The notes under the pieces: generated by a model
What the model was told of the DNA's origin: nothing
Seen by the model: only the letters and a program-made list of their open reading frames with translations
Databases searched by the model: none
Part shown: piece by piece, positions 26,096 to 35,638 of the stretch
Numbering within the stretch: position 1 is the first letter of the stretch
Layout of the letters: each line of letters starts with the position of its first letter
Translations under genes and position numbers: made by a program
Assembly: GCF_000238775.2 (NCBI RefSeq)
Contig: NZ_AFEJ02000001.1
Location: 2,542,001-2,606,000, forward strand
Length of the DNA: 64,000 nucleotides
DNA from: Acaryochloris sp. CCMEE 5410
Lineage (GTDB): Bacteria > Cyanobacteriota > Cyanobacteriia > Thermosynechococcales > Thermosynechococcaceae
Reading direction: 5' to 3'

Positions 26096-26954
26096 TGCTG
26101 ATCCCCCCATAAATACTCAGCCATTGCTGTAGGTCAAATAAATGATGTAAATACTACTTTTCTACTCAGAAAAGAAATCATTCTTGTATTCCCCCCAATA
26201 TTGCCCAGTTCTTGTCCAAACTTGGTCATTCTTTCTATGGATGCAGAGTCATATGAATGACCCTTCGATCCCCCCATATCAACCCAGTACTCAGTCTCAG
26301 AATCTATGGACTTAGATAAAGAATCCGCGTTTCTGCGGATGTTGAGGACCAATACTGTATCTCTCTTATACCCGTTTGATTCTTGCGATCGCTTCAGTAA
26401 ACATACGGAACTCATAAAATATTTCAAAAAAATATTATTTCAGTATTAATACGGATACAGCCTATTTCTATAAACGGTGAAAACTGGCTTCTATCACAGG
26501 AGAGAAAAGAGCTTTAACGACAAGATGAAACTTCTTTTTCAGCGTCTGACGTGTATCGTATGATACGGTCTCAATCAGAAGATCCAGCGTTGAAAAGTTA
26601 TTTTGGGTTGTGCCGCTATTTATTATTTTCTTGCAGTTAATCAATAACACAATTAATTTTCATCATTATTCGGCAACCGAATTATTTTTCCTATTTTCAG
26701 AGAAAAGAGAGTCTAACTTTTGAGGAGAGCTAAACACTCTAATATTTCCTTTTATTAATATTTTCTAGAGATTGTCGGCACCATATAGATTGTTGTATAT
26801 TAAAGTGTCTTTTTGTAAAGACCCTATTAAAATTCATGCCGTTATAGGATGGATGATAATACCCAATCTCTTGTGAGCTATGAGCAGTTATCCATCTCCT
26901 GTCAGCCATATCAAGTGCAAGTTTTAGAGATATCAATTTAAGCGGGATAAGGTT
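26095..26954. other. Long AT-rich non-coding region with three G6-containing repeats
   Basis: About 860 bp without a supported gene, lying between divergent signalling genes. Three copies of a degenerate unit centred on CCCCCC occur at 26103-26108, 26191-26196 and 26270-26275 (see findings). The rest, especially 26400-26950, is very AT-rich and resembles decayed DNA; open frames here are short and match no family. Confidence 0.5.
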
Positions 26955-27377
26955 ATGAAACTTCTATTAGTTGAAGATGATCTTGCAGATATCGAATTAA
27001 CTCAAAATGGTGTCCAGCGCTCTCATGCTGCTATTGATTTAGATTGGGTCGTAGATGGGCAAAGTGCTTTATCCTACTTACTCCGAGAAGGAGAATATAA
27101 GCAAAAAAGTCTACCTAGCATGATTCTTCTAGACCTGAACTTGCCAGGTATTCATGGATTACAGGTACTAGAGACCATCAAGCAAAATGACGCTTTTCGC
27201 ATGATCCCGGTGATCATTTTTACGACCTCAGATGCAGATAAAGATATTCAGAAAGCCTACGAGCTAGGAGCCAATTGCTTTATTCAAAAACCGGCCAGCC
27301 TATCTCAATACATTAGTACTATCACAAGTATCAGTACATATTGGACTAAAATCGCAAAATTACCTATCAAGAGTTAA
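26955..27377 (+). CDS. Single-domain response regulator, Rcp1-like
   Basis: 140 residues, a stand-alone receiver with acidic pair VEDD, phospho-acceptor Asp60 in MILLDLNLPG, TTSDADKD (Thr) and the conserved Lys in FIQKPASL. The insert around LLREGEYKQKSLPS is typical of Rcp1/CheY-like partners of phytochrome-type kinases that share the histidine-kinase H-box used by the downstream proteins. There is no output domain, so it acts by phosphotransfer or protein contact. The kinase gene starts 111 bp downstream on the same strand. Confidence 0.9.
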   Translation: MKLLLVEDDLADIELTQNGVQRSHAAIDLDWVVDGQSALSYLLREGEYKQKSLPSMILLDLNLPGIHGLQVLETIKQNDAFRMIPVIIFTTSDADKDIQKAYELGANCFIQKPASLSQYISTITSISTYWTKIAKLPIKS

Positions 27378-27395
27378 TTATTGGCAAAATAGCAA

Positions 27396-27431
27396 TTTTG
27401 TAGCCATATATCCTTTTGTAGCCATATATCC
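27396..27431. repeat. Two tandem copies of an 18-bp sequence
   Basis: TTTTGTAGCCATATATCC occurs twice head to tail between the response regulator and kinase genes, followed by a partial third start (TTTTATA). It is likely replication slippage; a regulatory role is possible. Confidence 0.8.
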
Positions 27432-27488
27432 TTTTATAGATGAATACAGATTTGTCTCAGAGCCGGGGGAGCCTGTTAAAGTCTGAGC

Positions 27489-29612
27489 ATGGATAGACGT
27501 CACTTGTTTATGCTGTTGGCCTTGGGAGGAAGCAGTCTCCTCGCTTCCATGCCCGCCGCTATCGTAATTCGGCAGACTGAATTGCATGGAATAGAGCAAG
27601 CGTTTCGCCAAGAAGCTGATCAGATTTCTATGGCGCTTGATCGAGAATTAGCGCTGAACTTTACACCACTCAATGGTCTAAGTACCCTGTTTACAGGGTC
27701 AGAAGAGGTTACAGCCCAAGAATTTCGTTTAGTTGCTCAGCAATATCTGACGAAACATTCAAACATACAAGCATTAGAGTGGGTTCCCTTGATATCGCAC
27801 CCGCAACGACAGCCATTTGAGGTCAAACGACAAAAGGAATATTCGAACTTTCAGCTCACTGAGCGCAAGGCCCCCAAGACGATACAAGTCGCTGACAAAC
27901 GTAAGACCTATTTCCCTGTCGCTTTTGTAGAACCTTATGCAGGGAATGAGCAACGTTTAGGGTTTGATCGCGGGTCAGATACGATGCAACGCCAAACATT
28001 AGAAAACTCACGAGATTCGGGCCAGGAGATGGTCACAGCAGTCCTGGGCCAGGATCAGGATGTGCCCCAAATGTTTTTCAAGGTTTCTCCTGTCTATCGT
28101 AATCAGCCGCAAACCCTTCAAGACAGACGATTAATGTTGCGAGGCTTTGTGGTGGGGGTCTATCAGCTAGATGCTCTACTGGCCCCTATTGTGGAGCAGG
28201 CTACTCAAGCTGGATTGTCAATTCAGTTGATCGATCAAACCAATTCTCAGACCTCTCAACTGCTCTATACAAATACCAATCAGGAAGTCCCCCCTTCGGA
28301 TTTCAGGCGAACGACGACTTTATCTGCGGTACAGGGGAAGAATTGGGTTGTGGTCACTCAGGTCACCCCTCAATTGATTCATCAACACACCAGCAGGCTA
28401 TGGGTCTTTTTACCCTTTTTGGGGGTGTTGCTTCTGCTGGCAGGAGGCAGTGTATTCATTTGGAAGTTGCAGCAATCCGCTGACCGTGAACAAGACCGAT
28501 ATTTTCAAATGATGGCCAATCAGTCTCCTGCTCCCATGTGGGTCACGGATGCAGACAGGATGTTCTCATTTTTTAACCAAACTTGGTTAACCACGACGGG
28601 ACGAACGATGGCGGCTGAGATCGGTTATGGATGGATGTCAGGCATTCATCCTGACGATCGACAACAATGGCAGAAAACCTATGAGTCGAGCTTTAACCAA
28701 CAGCAAGAATTTGCGATCGAGCATCGACTGCGCCAGCGGGATGGTAGCTATGCCTGGATGCTTTCCCTGGGAAAACCTAGATATACCCAGGATGAAACAT
28801 TTTGTGGATATGTTGGCACTACGATGGATATCACTGCCCTGAAACAAGCAGATGCTCAATGTCAAATGGTCAATACAGAGCTATTGCGGTCCAACCAAGA
28901 ATTAGAGCAGATGGCTTCAGTCCTCTCTCACGATATGCGCGAGCCCTTGCGTAAAATCCAATCTTTTGCGGAGCTAGTGCAAGCAGACTATGTCGATAAC
29001 ATTGATGAACAAGGACAACGGTATTTCGAGTATGTGATCGACGGAGCAGAGCGAATGCAGGCCATGATTGCTGATTTGCTCGCCTATGCTCGGTTATCGT
29101 CCGAAGACCGAGAGGTCACTTTAACCGATTTGGGAACAGTGTTAGAGCAAGTCCAGCAAGATTTAAGCCTGACTATTGCTGAAAGTGAAGCTGTGATTGA
29201 AGTAGGCGACCTACCTGTAATGATGATCAATCCGACGGATATGCAGCGGGTATTTCAGAATTTATTGTCTAATGCCTTAAAGTTTCGAGGAGAGGCCGTT
29301 CCCTATATTCAGATCTCAGCTAGCAAACTCCACAAACATTGGTTAATCACGGTTGAAGACAATGGTATCGGCATCTCAGAGAATGCAGTAGAAGATATTT
29401 TTGTGATGTTCAAGCGCTTGAACAATCGCACAGACTACGACGGCACGGGTATCGGCTTGGCGATTTGTAAGAAAATTATTGACCATTATGATGGTTCGAT
29501 CTGGGCTGAGTCGAAGCTAGGGGAGGGGACCACGTTCCATATCAAACTCCCTAGCCATTTCCAAGATCATTGGACAACAGACCAACCCTTTGTGAGTGTA
29601 TTCGATTTTTAA
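27489..29612 (+). CDS. CHASE-PAS sensor histidine kinase
   Basis: 707 residues. An N-terminal TM helix (LFMLLALGGSSLLASMPAAIV), a periplasmic CHASE domain (residues about 50-260; FTPLNGLSTLFTGSEEVTAQEF) and a second TM helix (LWVFLPFLGVLLLLAGGSVFIW) lead to a PAS/PAC domain (APMWVTDADRMFSFFNQTWLTTTGR) and the kinase core. His481 lies in VLSHDMREPLRKI; N-box LLSNALKF, G1 VEDNGIGIS and G2 GTGIGLAICKKI are present. CHASE domains sense small extracellular molecules. The likely phosphoacceptor is the Rcp1-like regulator encoded just upstream. Confidence 0.92.
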   Translation: MDRRHLFMLLALGGSSLLASMPAAIVIRQTELHGIEQAFRQEADQISMALDRELALNFTPLNGLSTLFTGSEEVTAQEFRLVAQQYLTKHSNIQALEWVPLISHPQRQPFEVKRQKEYSNFQLTERKAPKTIQVADKRKTYFPVAFVEPYAGNEQRLGFDRGSDTMQRQTLENSRDSGQEMVTAVLGQDQDVPQMFFKVSPVYRNQPQTLQDRRLMLRGFVVGVYQLDALLAPIVEQATQAGLSIQLIDQTNSQTSQLLYTNTNQEVPPSDFRRTTTLSAVQGKNWVVVTQVTPQLIHQHTSRLWVFLPFLGVLLLLAGGSVFIWKLQQSADREQDRYFQMMANQSPAPMWVTDADRMFSFFNQTWLTTTGRTMAAEIGYGWMSGIHPDDRQQWQKTYESSFNQQQEFAIEHRLRQRDGSYAWMLSLGKPRYTQDETFCGYVGTTMDITALKQADAQCQMVNTELLRSNQELEQMASVLSHDMREPLRKIQSFAELVQADYVDNIDEQGQRYFEYVIDGAERMQAMIADLLAYARLSSEDREVTLTDLGTVLEQVQQDLSLTIAESEAVIEVGDLPVMMINPTDMQRVFQNLLSNALKFRGEAVPYIQISASKLHKHWLITVEDNGIGISENAVEDIFVMFKRLNNRTDYDGTGIGLAICKKIIDHYDGSIWAESKLGEGTTFHIKLPSHFQDHWTTDQPFVSVFDF

Positions 29613-29790
29613 AACGTCTACCGATGGATTGATGCTGGAGCAGCAGAACACTTGAAAATATCACAAATTATCAAGGAGACAGGAGGGATAATCGCAGGTT
29701 GGGCATACTGCCGTCAAACGTCAATTGACTAACGTTCTGCTCATCTTTAGAACGATATGAATATTTCAATCTGGTTAGACTGCATTATTT

Positions 29791-32214
29791 ATGCCAAGTA
29801 CGCTGACTATTGAGCATATGCTGGATTGTCATCCACCCGTGTTGTCACCTGAGGTGACATTACTGGAGGTTGTGCAAATGATGCAGGCTGGAGAAATACC
29901 CCATTGGCAGGGATCTCCTCCAGAAAAGGTGGGCAATCCGCAAAATTATGTGGTCGTGCTTGAGCAAGAGAAGGTTCAAGGTCTACTGACCAATCAGGAT
30001 ATTGTACGTTGGGTCGCTGAGCAACGGAATTTTGACCAAACCCTGCTCATGGACGTACTGAGCCCTGCTGTAACGTATCCACAGATATCTGAATTAGCCA
30101 CCTGGGAGCAGGCAATGCACTGGTTCCAAGTCGTTAAGCTGCCCTATCTGCCGGTAGTAGACGATCAGCAGCTAGTTGGGATTTTAAGCCTGGAACAGCT
30201 ACGCATCTGGGAACTGACCTCAGTCCAGTCCAACATTGTGACGACTCAGCTGATTGAAGAGGATTCCACAGATGTTGTCAAACGTCAACTGGCTGAGATT
30301 CAACAACAGCAATCGCAGCAACAGCGTTTTTACAGCGCCCTGCAAAGTGCGATGGAAGGGATTGCTCACCTCGACCCGCAGGGTTGTTTTATGGAGGTTA
30401 ATCGGACCTATGCCCATGATGTTGGCTATAGTCCCGAAGAGTTAGTGGGGTTGCCCTGGCAAACCACCGTGTTTGCCAACGACATTCCCATTTTGGAATC
30501 GGCTTACAACATTATGCTAGACACGGGCAAGATTTCTGTGGAAGCACGAGGGGCCACCAAACAAGGGGCCATCTTCTATCAGCAACTCACGATGGTGGCG
30601 AATCGGAGCAACCAAGGCGAGTTTCTAGGGCATTTCTGTTTTATGCAGAATATCAGTGATCGCAAGCTAGCCGAAGTCAAGCGAATGGAAAGCGAACAGC
30701 GATTTCAGGCCATGGCTGATTGTTCATCCGCTCTGATCTGGGTCGCGGATCATCGCAATCAACGCACCTATTTCAACGCAGAATGGTTGAAGTTTACGGG
30801 TAGATCTTTAAAGCGAGAAATTGAAGAGGGGTGGGTAACGGGGATTCATCCTGCAGATGTTCATGAGTGCTTAGAAACTTTTGCCTTGGCCTTTGAAGAA
30901 CGGCGATCGGTGCAACTTGAATATCGGTACCTGAATCATGCAGGCCACTATCGTTGGTTACTCGATTCTGGGCGACCTCGATTTTTACCGAATGGGGAGT
31001 TTGTGGGCTATGTGGGGTCTTGCATTGACATCACTCCCTTTAAGCAGGTAGCTAACTCCCTAGAACAAGCAAACTACCAGTTACAGGAAAATATCAATAA
31101 GAGTATTGATGCCTTGGTGGGGGCAAATGCCCAATTAGAGGAAAGTGAGGCTCGATTTCACTCTTTAGCAGACTCCTTACCTGCATTGATCTGGGTCTGC
31201 GATGCAGAGCAACTCTGCACCTATGTTAATCAGACTTGGCAAACTTTTACGGGCCGTTCTCTGGAGCAAGAAATCAATTGGGGCTGGCTGGATACTATTC
31301 ATCCTGATGATCGCTCCCGGTTTATTGACCAGCTCCAGACTTGCTTTGCGGAAGAAATCCCTTTGCATTTAGAGTATCGACGATGCGATCGCAACGGTAC
31401 TTACCGCTGGATCCTGAATACGGGTATTCCTCGATATATTGCCGATCAGTTTGCGGGGATGATCGGCTGTGGTCTCGATATTACTATGTCGAAGCAAAAC
31501 CAGGCTGCCCTAGAGCAAGCTGTCTCAGAACTAAAGCGTTCGAACCGAGATTTAGAAGAATTTGCCTATGTTGCTTCCCATGATCTGCGAGAGCCATTAC
31601 GCAAAATTAGAAGCTTTTCTGAATTACTGGTTGAAGATTATGCAGACCAGATTGATGACACGGGTCGCCGCTACTTTGATTACGTGATTGATGGTGCTGA
31701 GCGAATGGATGCCTTAGTGCAATCTGTCCTGCAATATTCTCGGGTTGGTCGTCAGCAAGATATCCCTGAACCCGTTGATCTCAATGCTGTCGTCCAACAA
31801 ATCGCCAATGATTTCAGTTTAGTGATTGAACAAAAGCAAGGCTGGATTATTTATGATGAGTTGCCGACGGTGATCATCAGCAAAATCGAAAGCGTGCAGC
31901 TCTTTCAAAACCTAATTGGCAATGCCCTCAAGTTTCATGGTGATCAACCGCCCCATATTACGGTTAAAGCCCAACGCCAAGGCACTCATTGGCAGCTTTC
32001 AGTCAGCGATACGGGAATTGGTATCGCGCCAGAATTTTGCGATCGCGTGTTCACCATGTTTGCCCGTCAACATCAGCGTGACCAGTATCCCGGTACAGGC
32101 ATTGGCCTCTCCATTTGCCGAAAAATTGTCGAGAACTATGGGGGCCAGATTCATTTTGAGACCGAAGTTGGCAAAGGCACCACCTTTATTTTCACCCTGC
32201 CAGCGATGGACTAA
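29791..32214 (+). CDS. CBS-PAS multidomain histidine kinase
   Basis: 807 residues, soluble. Residues 1 to about 140 are a CBS pair (DCHPPVLSPEVTLLEVVQMM; LPYLPVVDDQQLVGILSLEQL), usually an adenine-nucleotide sensor. Three PAS domains follow (about 175-290, 300-420 and 450-570), the last two with the W-VCDA/VADH...FTGRSL pattern. The kinase core has His597 in VASHDLREPLRKI, then NLIGNALKF, SDTGIGIAPEF and GTGIGLSICRKIV. The H-box closely matches the CHASE kinase, suggesting shared ancestry or a shared response regulator. It probably integrates energy status with redox or ligand signals. Confidence 0.92.
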   Translation: MPSTLTIEHMLDCHPPVLSPEVTLLEVVQMMQAGEIPHWQGSPPEKVGNPQNYVVVLEQEKVQGLLTNQDIVRWVAEQRNFDQTLLMDVLSPAVTYPQISELATWEQAMHWFQVVKLPYLPVVDDQQLVGILSLEQLRIWELTSVQSNIVTTQLIEEDSTDVVKRQLAEIQQQQSQQQRFYSALQSAMEGIAHLDPQGCFMEVNRTYAHDVGYSPEELVGLPWQTTVFANDIPILESAYNIMLDTGKISVEARGATKQGAIFYQQLTMVANRSNQGEFLGHFCFMQNISDRKLAEVKRMESEQRFQAMADCSSALIWVADHRNQRTYFNAEWLKFTGRSLKREIEEGWVTGIHPADVHECLETFALAFEERRSVQLEYRYLNHAGHYRWLLDSGRPRFLPNGEFVGYVGSCIDITPFKQVANSLEQANYQLQENINKSIDALVGANAQLEESEARFHSLADSLPALIWVCDAEQLCTYVNQTWQTFTGRSLEQEINWGWLDTIHPDDRSRFIDQLQTCFAEEIPLHLEYRRCDRNGTYRWILNTGIPRYIADQFAGMIGCGLDITMSKQNQAALEQAVSELKRSNRDLEEFAYVASHDLREPLRKIRSFSELLVEDYADQIDDTGRRYFDYVIDGAERMDALVQSVLQYSRVGRQQDIPEPVDLNAVVQQIANDFSLVIEQKQGWIIYDELPTVIISKIESVQLFQNLIGNALKFHGDQPPHITVKAQRQGTHWQLSVSDTGIGIAPEFCDRVFTMFARQHQRDQYPGTGIGLSICRKIVENYGGQIHFETEVGKGTTFIFTLPAMD

Positions 32215-32247
32215 GCTCTTAGCAATGTTCATTGCCGAGGCTGCAAC

Positions 32248-34449
32248 GTGACTGCTCCTGCCACCTCCAACTTTTATCGCCTCCACCCCCGCGTTCAACA
32301 GTGGATTGCCAGCAAAAAATGGCCCTCCCTGCGAGAAATTCAGGAGTTAGCTATCCCCCCCATCCTGGCTGGGGATAAGGATGTAATTATCACTGCGGCC
32401 ACGGCCCAAGGCAAAACCGAAGCCGCTTTTCTGCCCGTATTTTCGCAACTGGTCGATCAGCCTACCAAAGGCATTCAGGTGATTGGACTAGGGCCGCTTA
32501 AAGCCTTGATTAATGACCAGCATCGCCGTCTATCAGCCATTGGCGATTGCCTGGACGTGCCCGTATGTCCCTGGCATGGGGATATTAGCTCTGGCCCCAA
32601 ACAACGCCTGCTCAAGCAGCCTGCTGGTGTACTGCTGATTACCCCAGAGTCGTTGGAAGCCCTGTTTGTCCTGCGAGGGCAAGAACTGGGTCGGCTGTTT
32701 GCCTCCCTCTCCTACATCGTTATTGATGAAATGCATTCCTTTATCAGCATTGAGCGGGGCCGCCAGCTCCAATCCCTGATGCAGCGAGTTGAACAGGTGG
32801 TGGAACGCCCAGTGCCTCGGATTGGCTTGAGTGCCACTTTGGGGGATATGTCTTTAGCCGCAGAATTTCTCCGCCCAGGGCAGCAAGAGCGAGTCCAACT
32901 CGTCCAGTCCTTTGCTAAAGGCGACGAACTGAAGCTACAGCTCCGAGGCTATCGGTCATCGCCCACTCCAGACCCGGAAGAGGAAGAAGATGAAACCATG
33001 CCGCCCCCAGATGCATTGGACATTGCTCAGCACCTTTTCCAATCCCTGCGCGGGGAAAAGAATCTGATTTTTATTAACAGTCGCCGCCAAGTGGAGCGGT
33101 ATGCCGATATTTTGCGCAATCTCTCAGCAGAATACCGGGTGCCCAATGAGTTTATGCCTCATCATGGCAGCCTCTCCAAAGAGCTGCGGGCCGAGGCGGA
33201 AGAAGCGCTTAAGCGAGATCATCCCGTCAACGTGATTTGCACGATGACTTTAGAAATGGGGATTGATGTGGGAGCTGTTCAGTCCATTGCCCAGATTGGT
33301 CCCCCTAGTTCTGTAGCCAGTACTCGCCAACGCTTAGGACGTTCAGGCCGACGGGCAGGCGATCCAGCCATTATGCGGGTCTATGTTTCTGTGCCCCAAC
33401 TGGATTCCTTCACCTCCCCAGAGCAGGCGTTATATCCCGATTTAGTGCAAGCGATCGCCATTATCAATTTGCTGCTTGAGGGCTGGTATGAACCGCCGAT
33501 TGCTGGACGCCTGCATATCTCCACTCTGATTCAACAGTTGCTATCCAGCATTGCCCAACAGGGCGGCATTCGGGCCGATCAGGCTTGGCATGACTTCTGC
33601 GAGGAAGGCCCCTTCCAAGAAATGGAGCAAGGACTGTTTATCAAGCTCTTGCGATGTTTAGGGGAGCGGGATCTAATCCAGCAAAGCCAGGATGGCTTGT
33701 TACTGCTGGGCCTTAAAGGTGAACGCTTGGTCAATCACTACACGTTTTACACAGCTTTTTCCACAACCGAAGAGTACCGAATTAGCACGCCAGAGAACGT
33801 GTTGGGTACCCTACCCACTTCAATGCCCATTGCCGAGGAGATGGTGTTGTTGTTTGCGGGTCGTCGGTGGCAAGTCCAATCTGTAGATAGCGAAAAGCAA
33901 GTAGTGATGGTGGTCCCCGCCGATGGAGAAGGGCAAGCCCCCCGATTTGGGGGTAGTAGTGGTTTTGTCCATGATCGGGTCCGGCAAACCATGCGAGAGA
34001 TATACCGTTCCACAGATATGCCCGTTTACCTGGATGACACGGCCAAAACCCTCTTACATGAAGCGCGCACTCAATTTCGCGATTGTGGTTTAGATCAGGA
34101 ATATATTGTTGGCGAAGATGAGCAGGTCTTGCTTTTTCCTTGGCGAGGCAGCTTGGTGATGAATACCCTGCAGATGTTGCTGTTGGATAGTGGCTTGAAG
34201 GCGAGTCAAGAGGGGCTAGCGATTAAGGTCAAGGGGGTGGAACCGGATGAGCTGATGCCCTATTTGCAGTCTTTGGTGAATCTAGGTCCTGCTAACCCGC
34301 TGCGTTTAGCTGATGTAGTGCGAACGAAACGCAGTGAAAAATATGACTGGGTGTTAACAGACGAGCTATTGAACCATAACTATGTAGCTCGCTTTTTCGA
34401 TCCCCAAGGTACCTGGGAAACAGTTTCAGAAATCTGTGGTGGAGGTTAG
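32248..34449 (+). CDS. DEAD/DEAH-box helicase, Lhr-like
   Basis: 733 residues of superfamily 2 helicase. The Q-like region is followed by motif I TAATAQGKTEAAFLPVF (around residue 55), motif Ib TPESLEAL, motif II IDEMHSF (around 160), motif III LSATLGD, motif IV LIFINSRRQVERYA, motif V TMTLEMGIDVG and motif VI STRQRLGRSGRRAGD. The C-terminal 330 residues match the winged-helix and beta-barrel part of Lhr-type helicases. Lhr proteins act in DNA repair; the absence of an RNase T-like or zinc module makes this the core form. It is followed after 37 bp by the ankyrin genes. Confidence 0.88.
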   Translation: MTAPATSNFYRLHPRVQQWIASKKWPSLREIQELAIPPILAGDKDVIITAATAQGKTEAAFLPVFSQLVDQPTKGIQVIGLGPLKALINDQHRRLSAIGDCLDVPVCPWHGDISSGPKQRLLKQPAGVLLITPESLEALFVLRGQELGRLFASLSYIVIDEMHSFISIERGRQLQSLMQRVEQVVERPVPRIGLSATLGDMSLAAEFLRPGQQERVQLVQSFAKGDELKLQLRGYRSSPTPDPEEEEDETMPPPDALDIAQHLFQSLRGEKNLIFINSRRQVERYADILRNLSAEYRVPNEFMPHHGSLSKELRAEAEEALKRDHPVNVICTMTLEMGIDVGAVQSIAQIGPPSSVASTRQRLGRSGRRAGDPAIMRVYVSVPQLDSFTSPEQALYPDLVQAIAIINLLLEGWYEPPIAGRLHISTLIQQLLSSIAQQGGIRADQAWHDFCEEGPFQEMEQGLFIKLLRCLGERDLIQQSQDGLLLLGLKGERLVNHYTFYTAFSTTEEYRISTPENVLGTLPTSMPIAEEMVLLFAGRRWQVQSVDSEKQVVMVVPADGEGQAPRFGGSSGFVHDRVRQTMREIYRSTDMPVYLDDTAKTLLHEARTQFRDCGLDQEYIVGEDEQVLLFPWRGSLVMNTLQMLLLDSGLKASQEGLAIKVKGVEPDELMPYLQSLVNLGPANPLRLADVVRTKRSEKYDWVLTDELLNHNYVARFFDPQGTWETVSEICGGG

Positions 34450-34486
34450 GTTAGATCAGTCGGCATCCGGTTCACCATAACCAGCA

Positions 34487-35638
34487 ATGGTAGATATCAA
34501 TCACTGGGACACTCTATTTCAGTGCATTCAGCAGCATGACCTATTGGGTTTCCAGCAACAACTGACCATCGGAATAGAGGTCAATCACCGTGACCTTGAG
34601 AGAGAAACAACTCTTTTAATCAATGCTATTGATCGTAATTGGTTAGAAGGGGTGCAGGTGTTGATTGACGCTGGAGCCGATGTCAATCAAACTGCATGCT
34701 GTGAAAGTGCTCCGATTTTGTCCGCTATTCAAGTGGGCAATATTGAGATCTTGCAAATATTGCTCGGTCATGGAGCGAACCCCAATGTAGCTTGCCTCGG
34801 GCAACCCTTAACTGAAGCGATGCGGGCAGATCGATTTGACATGGCTGGATTATTAGTCGAGGCTGGCATCAACGTCAATACTCTCAGTGAGTCTGGAAGG
34901 ACATCGCTGATGGCGGCAGCCGCTATGGGAGAGCTCACCTGGGTGAAGTATCTGATTTCAGTCGGGGCAGATGCAAATATTGTGGACAGTGATGGCATTT
35001 CAGCCCTGGTGATGGCTGCCTATCCAGGACATCAAAATATTTTTGATTATCTATATGCCCTCACAGATTGCGAAGAACAACGGCAATACTCGCAATCTTT
35101 ACTGCCCAGTGGTCTGTTATACCAAGAGCGACTGCGTGATACCCTGACTCAAACATTTGTTGCAGCGGCGGCCCAAGGAAATATTTCCGATCTTGTCCGT
35201 ATGCTTGCGGAAGGAGCGGATATTAATAAGCTGAATGCAAGGGGTGAAAATGCATTACATGTCGCCGCCGCACGAGGACAGTTGGCAGTGGTTAATCTGC
35301 TTATCCAAGCGGGGGCAAATCTAGAGGTTTGCTCCGATTCAGAGGTCTCTCCCCTCTATCTAGCTGTCATTGGGAACCATGCCGACATCATTCAAGCTTT
35401 AATCCATGCCGGAGCAACGTTAGAGATTAATCATTTGATTGAAGCTGCATGTTTTAACAGTATTGATGCAGCCCAAATCCTAGTGGATGCTGGCTTGGAT
35501 GTTAACACTCGCCATGAGAGTGGAGTCAAAGCACTTGAAATCGCAAGACAAGGTAAGTTTGCAGAAATAGTTGAGCTGCTCAGACGTGCAGGTGCTGTGG
35601 GCAGGTTTGATATTAAATTCGACGAGATACCATTCTGA
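34487..35638 (+). CDS. Ankyrin-repeat protein
   Basis: 383 residues built almost entirely of ankyrin repeats (for example VLIDAGADVNQTACCESAPILSAIQVGNIEILQILLGHGANPN and GENALHVAAARGQLAVVNLLIQAGAN). There is no signal peptide or catalytic domain. Ankyrin arrays bind proteins; in bacteria some serve as immunity proteins or effectors. The stop codon overlaps the start of the next ankyrin gene by one base (TGATG), so the two are translationally coupled and may form a complex. Confidence 0.92.
   Translation: MVDINHWDTLFQCIQQHDLLGFQQQLTIGIEVNHRDLERETTLLINAIDRNWLEGVQVLIDAGADVNQTACCESAPILSAIQVGNIEILQILLGHGANPNVACLGQPLTEAMRADRFDMAGLLVEAGINVNTLSESGRTSLMAAAAMGELTWVKYLISVGADANIVDSDGISALVMAAYPGHQNIFDYLYALTDCEEQRQYSQSLLPSGLLYQERLRDTLTQTFVAAAAQGNISDLVRMLAEGADINKLNARGENALHVAAARGQLAVVNLLIQAGANLEVCSDSEVSPLYLAVIGNHADIIQALIHAGATLEINHLIEAACFNSIDAAQILVDAGLDVNTRHESGVKALEIARQGKFAEIVELLRRAGAVGRFDIKFDEIPF

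Noticed and set aside
26134-26427. 97-codon minus-strand frame in the AT-rich gap upstream of the Rcp1-like gene
   Set aside because: No family resemblance, no start signal, and it spans non-coding repeats whose spacing is not in frame.
27396-27431. Possible CRISPR repeat
   Set aside because: Only two head-to-tail copies with no spacer between them and no cas genes nearby.
32248-34449. Lhr-like helicase as part of a phage-defence system
   Set aside because: No methylase, nuclease or phospholipase partner is adjacent, and Lhr-type helicases are common repair proteins, so ordinary function is more likely.
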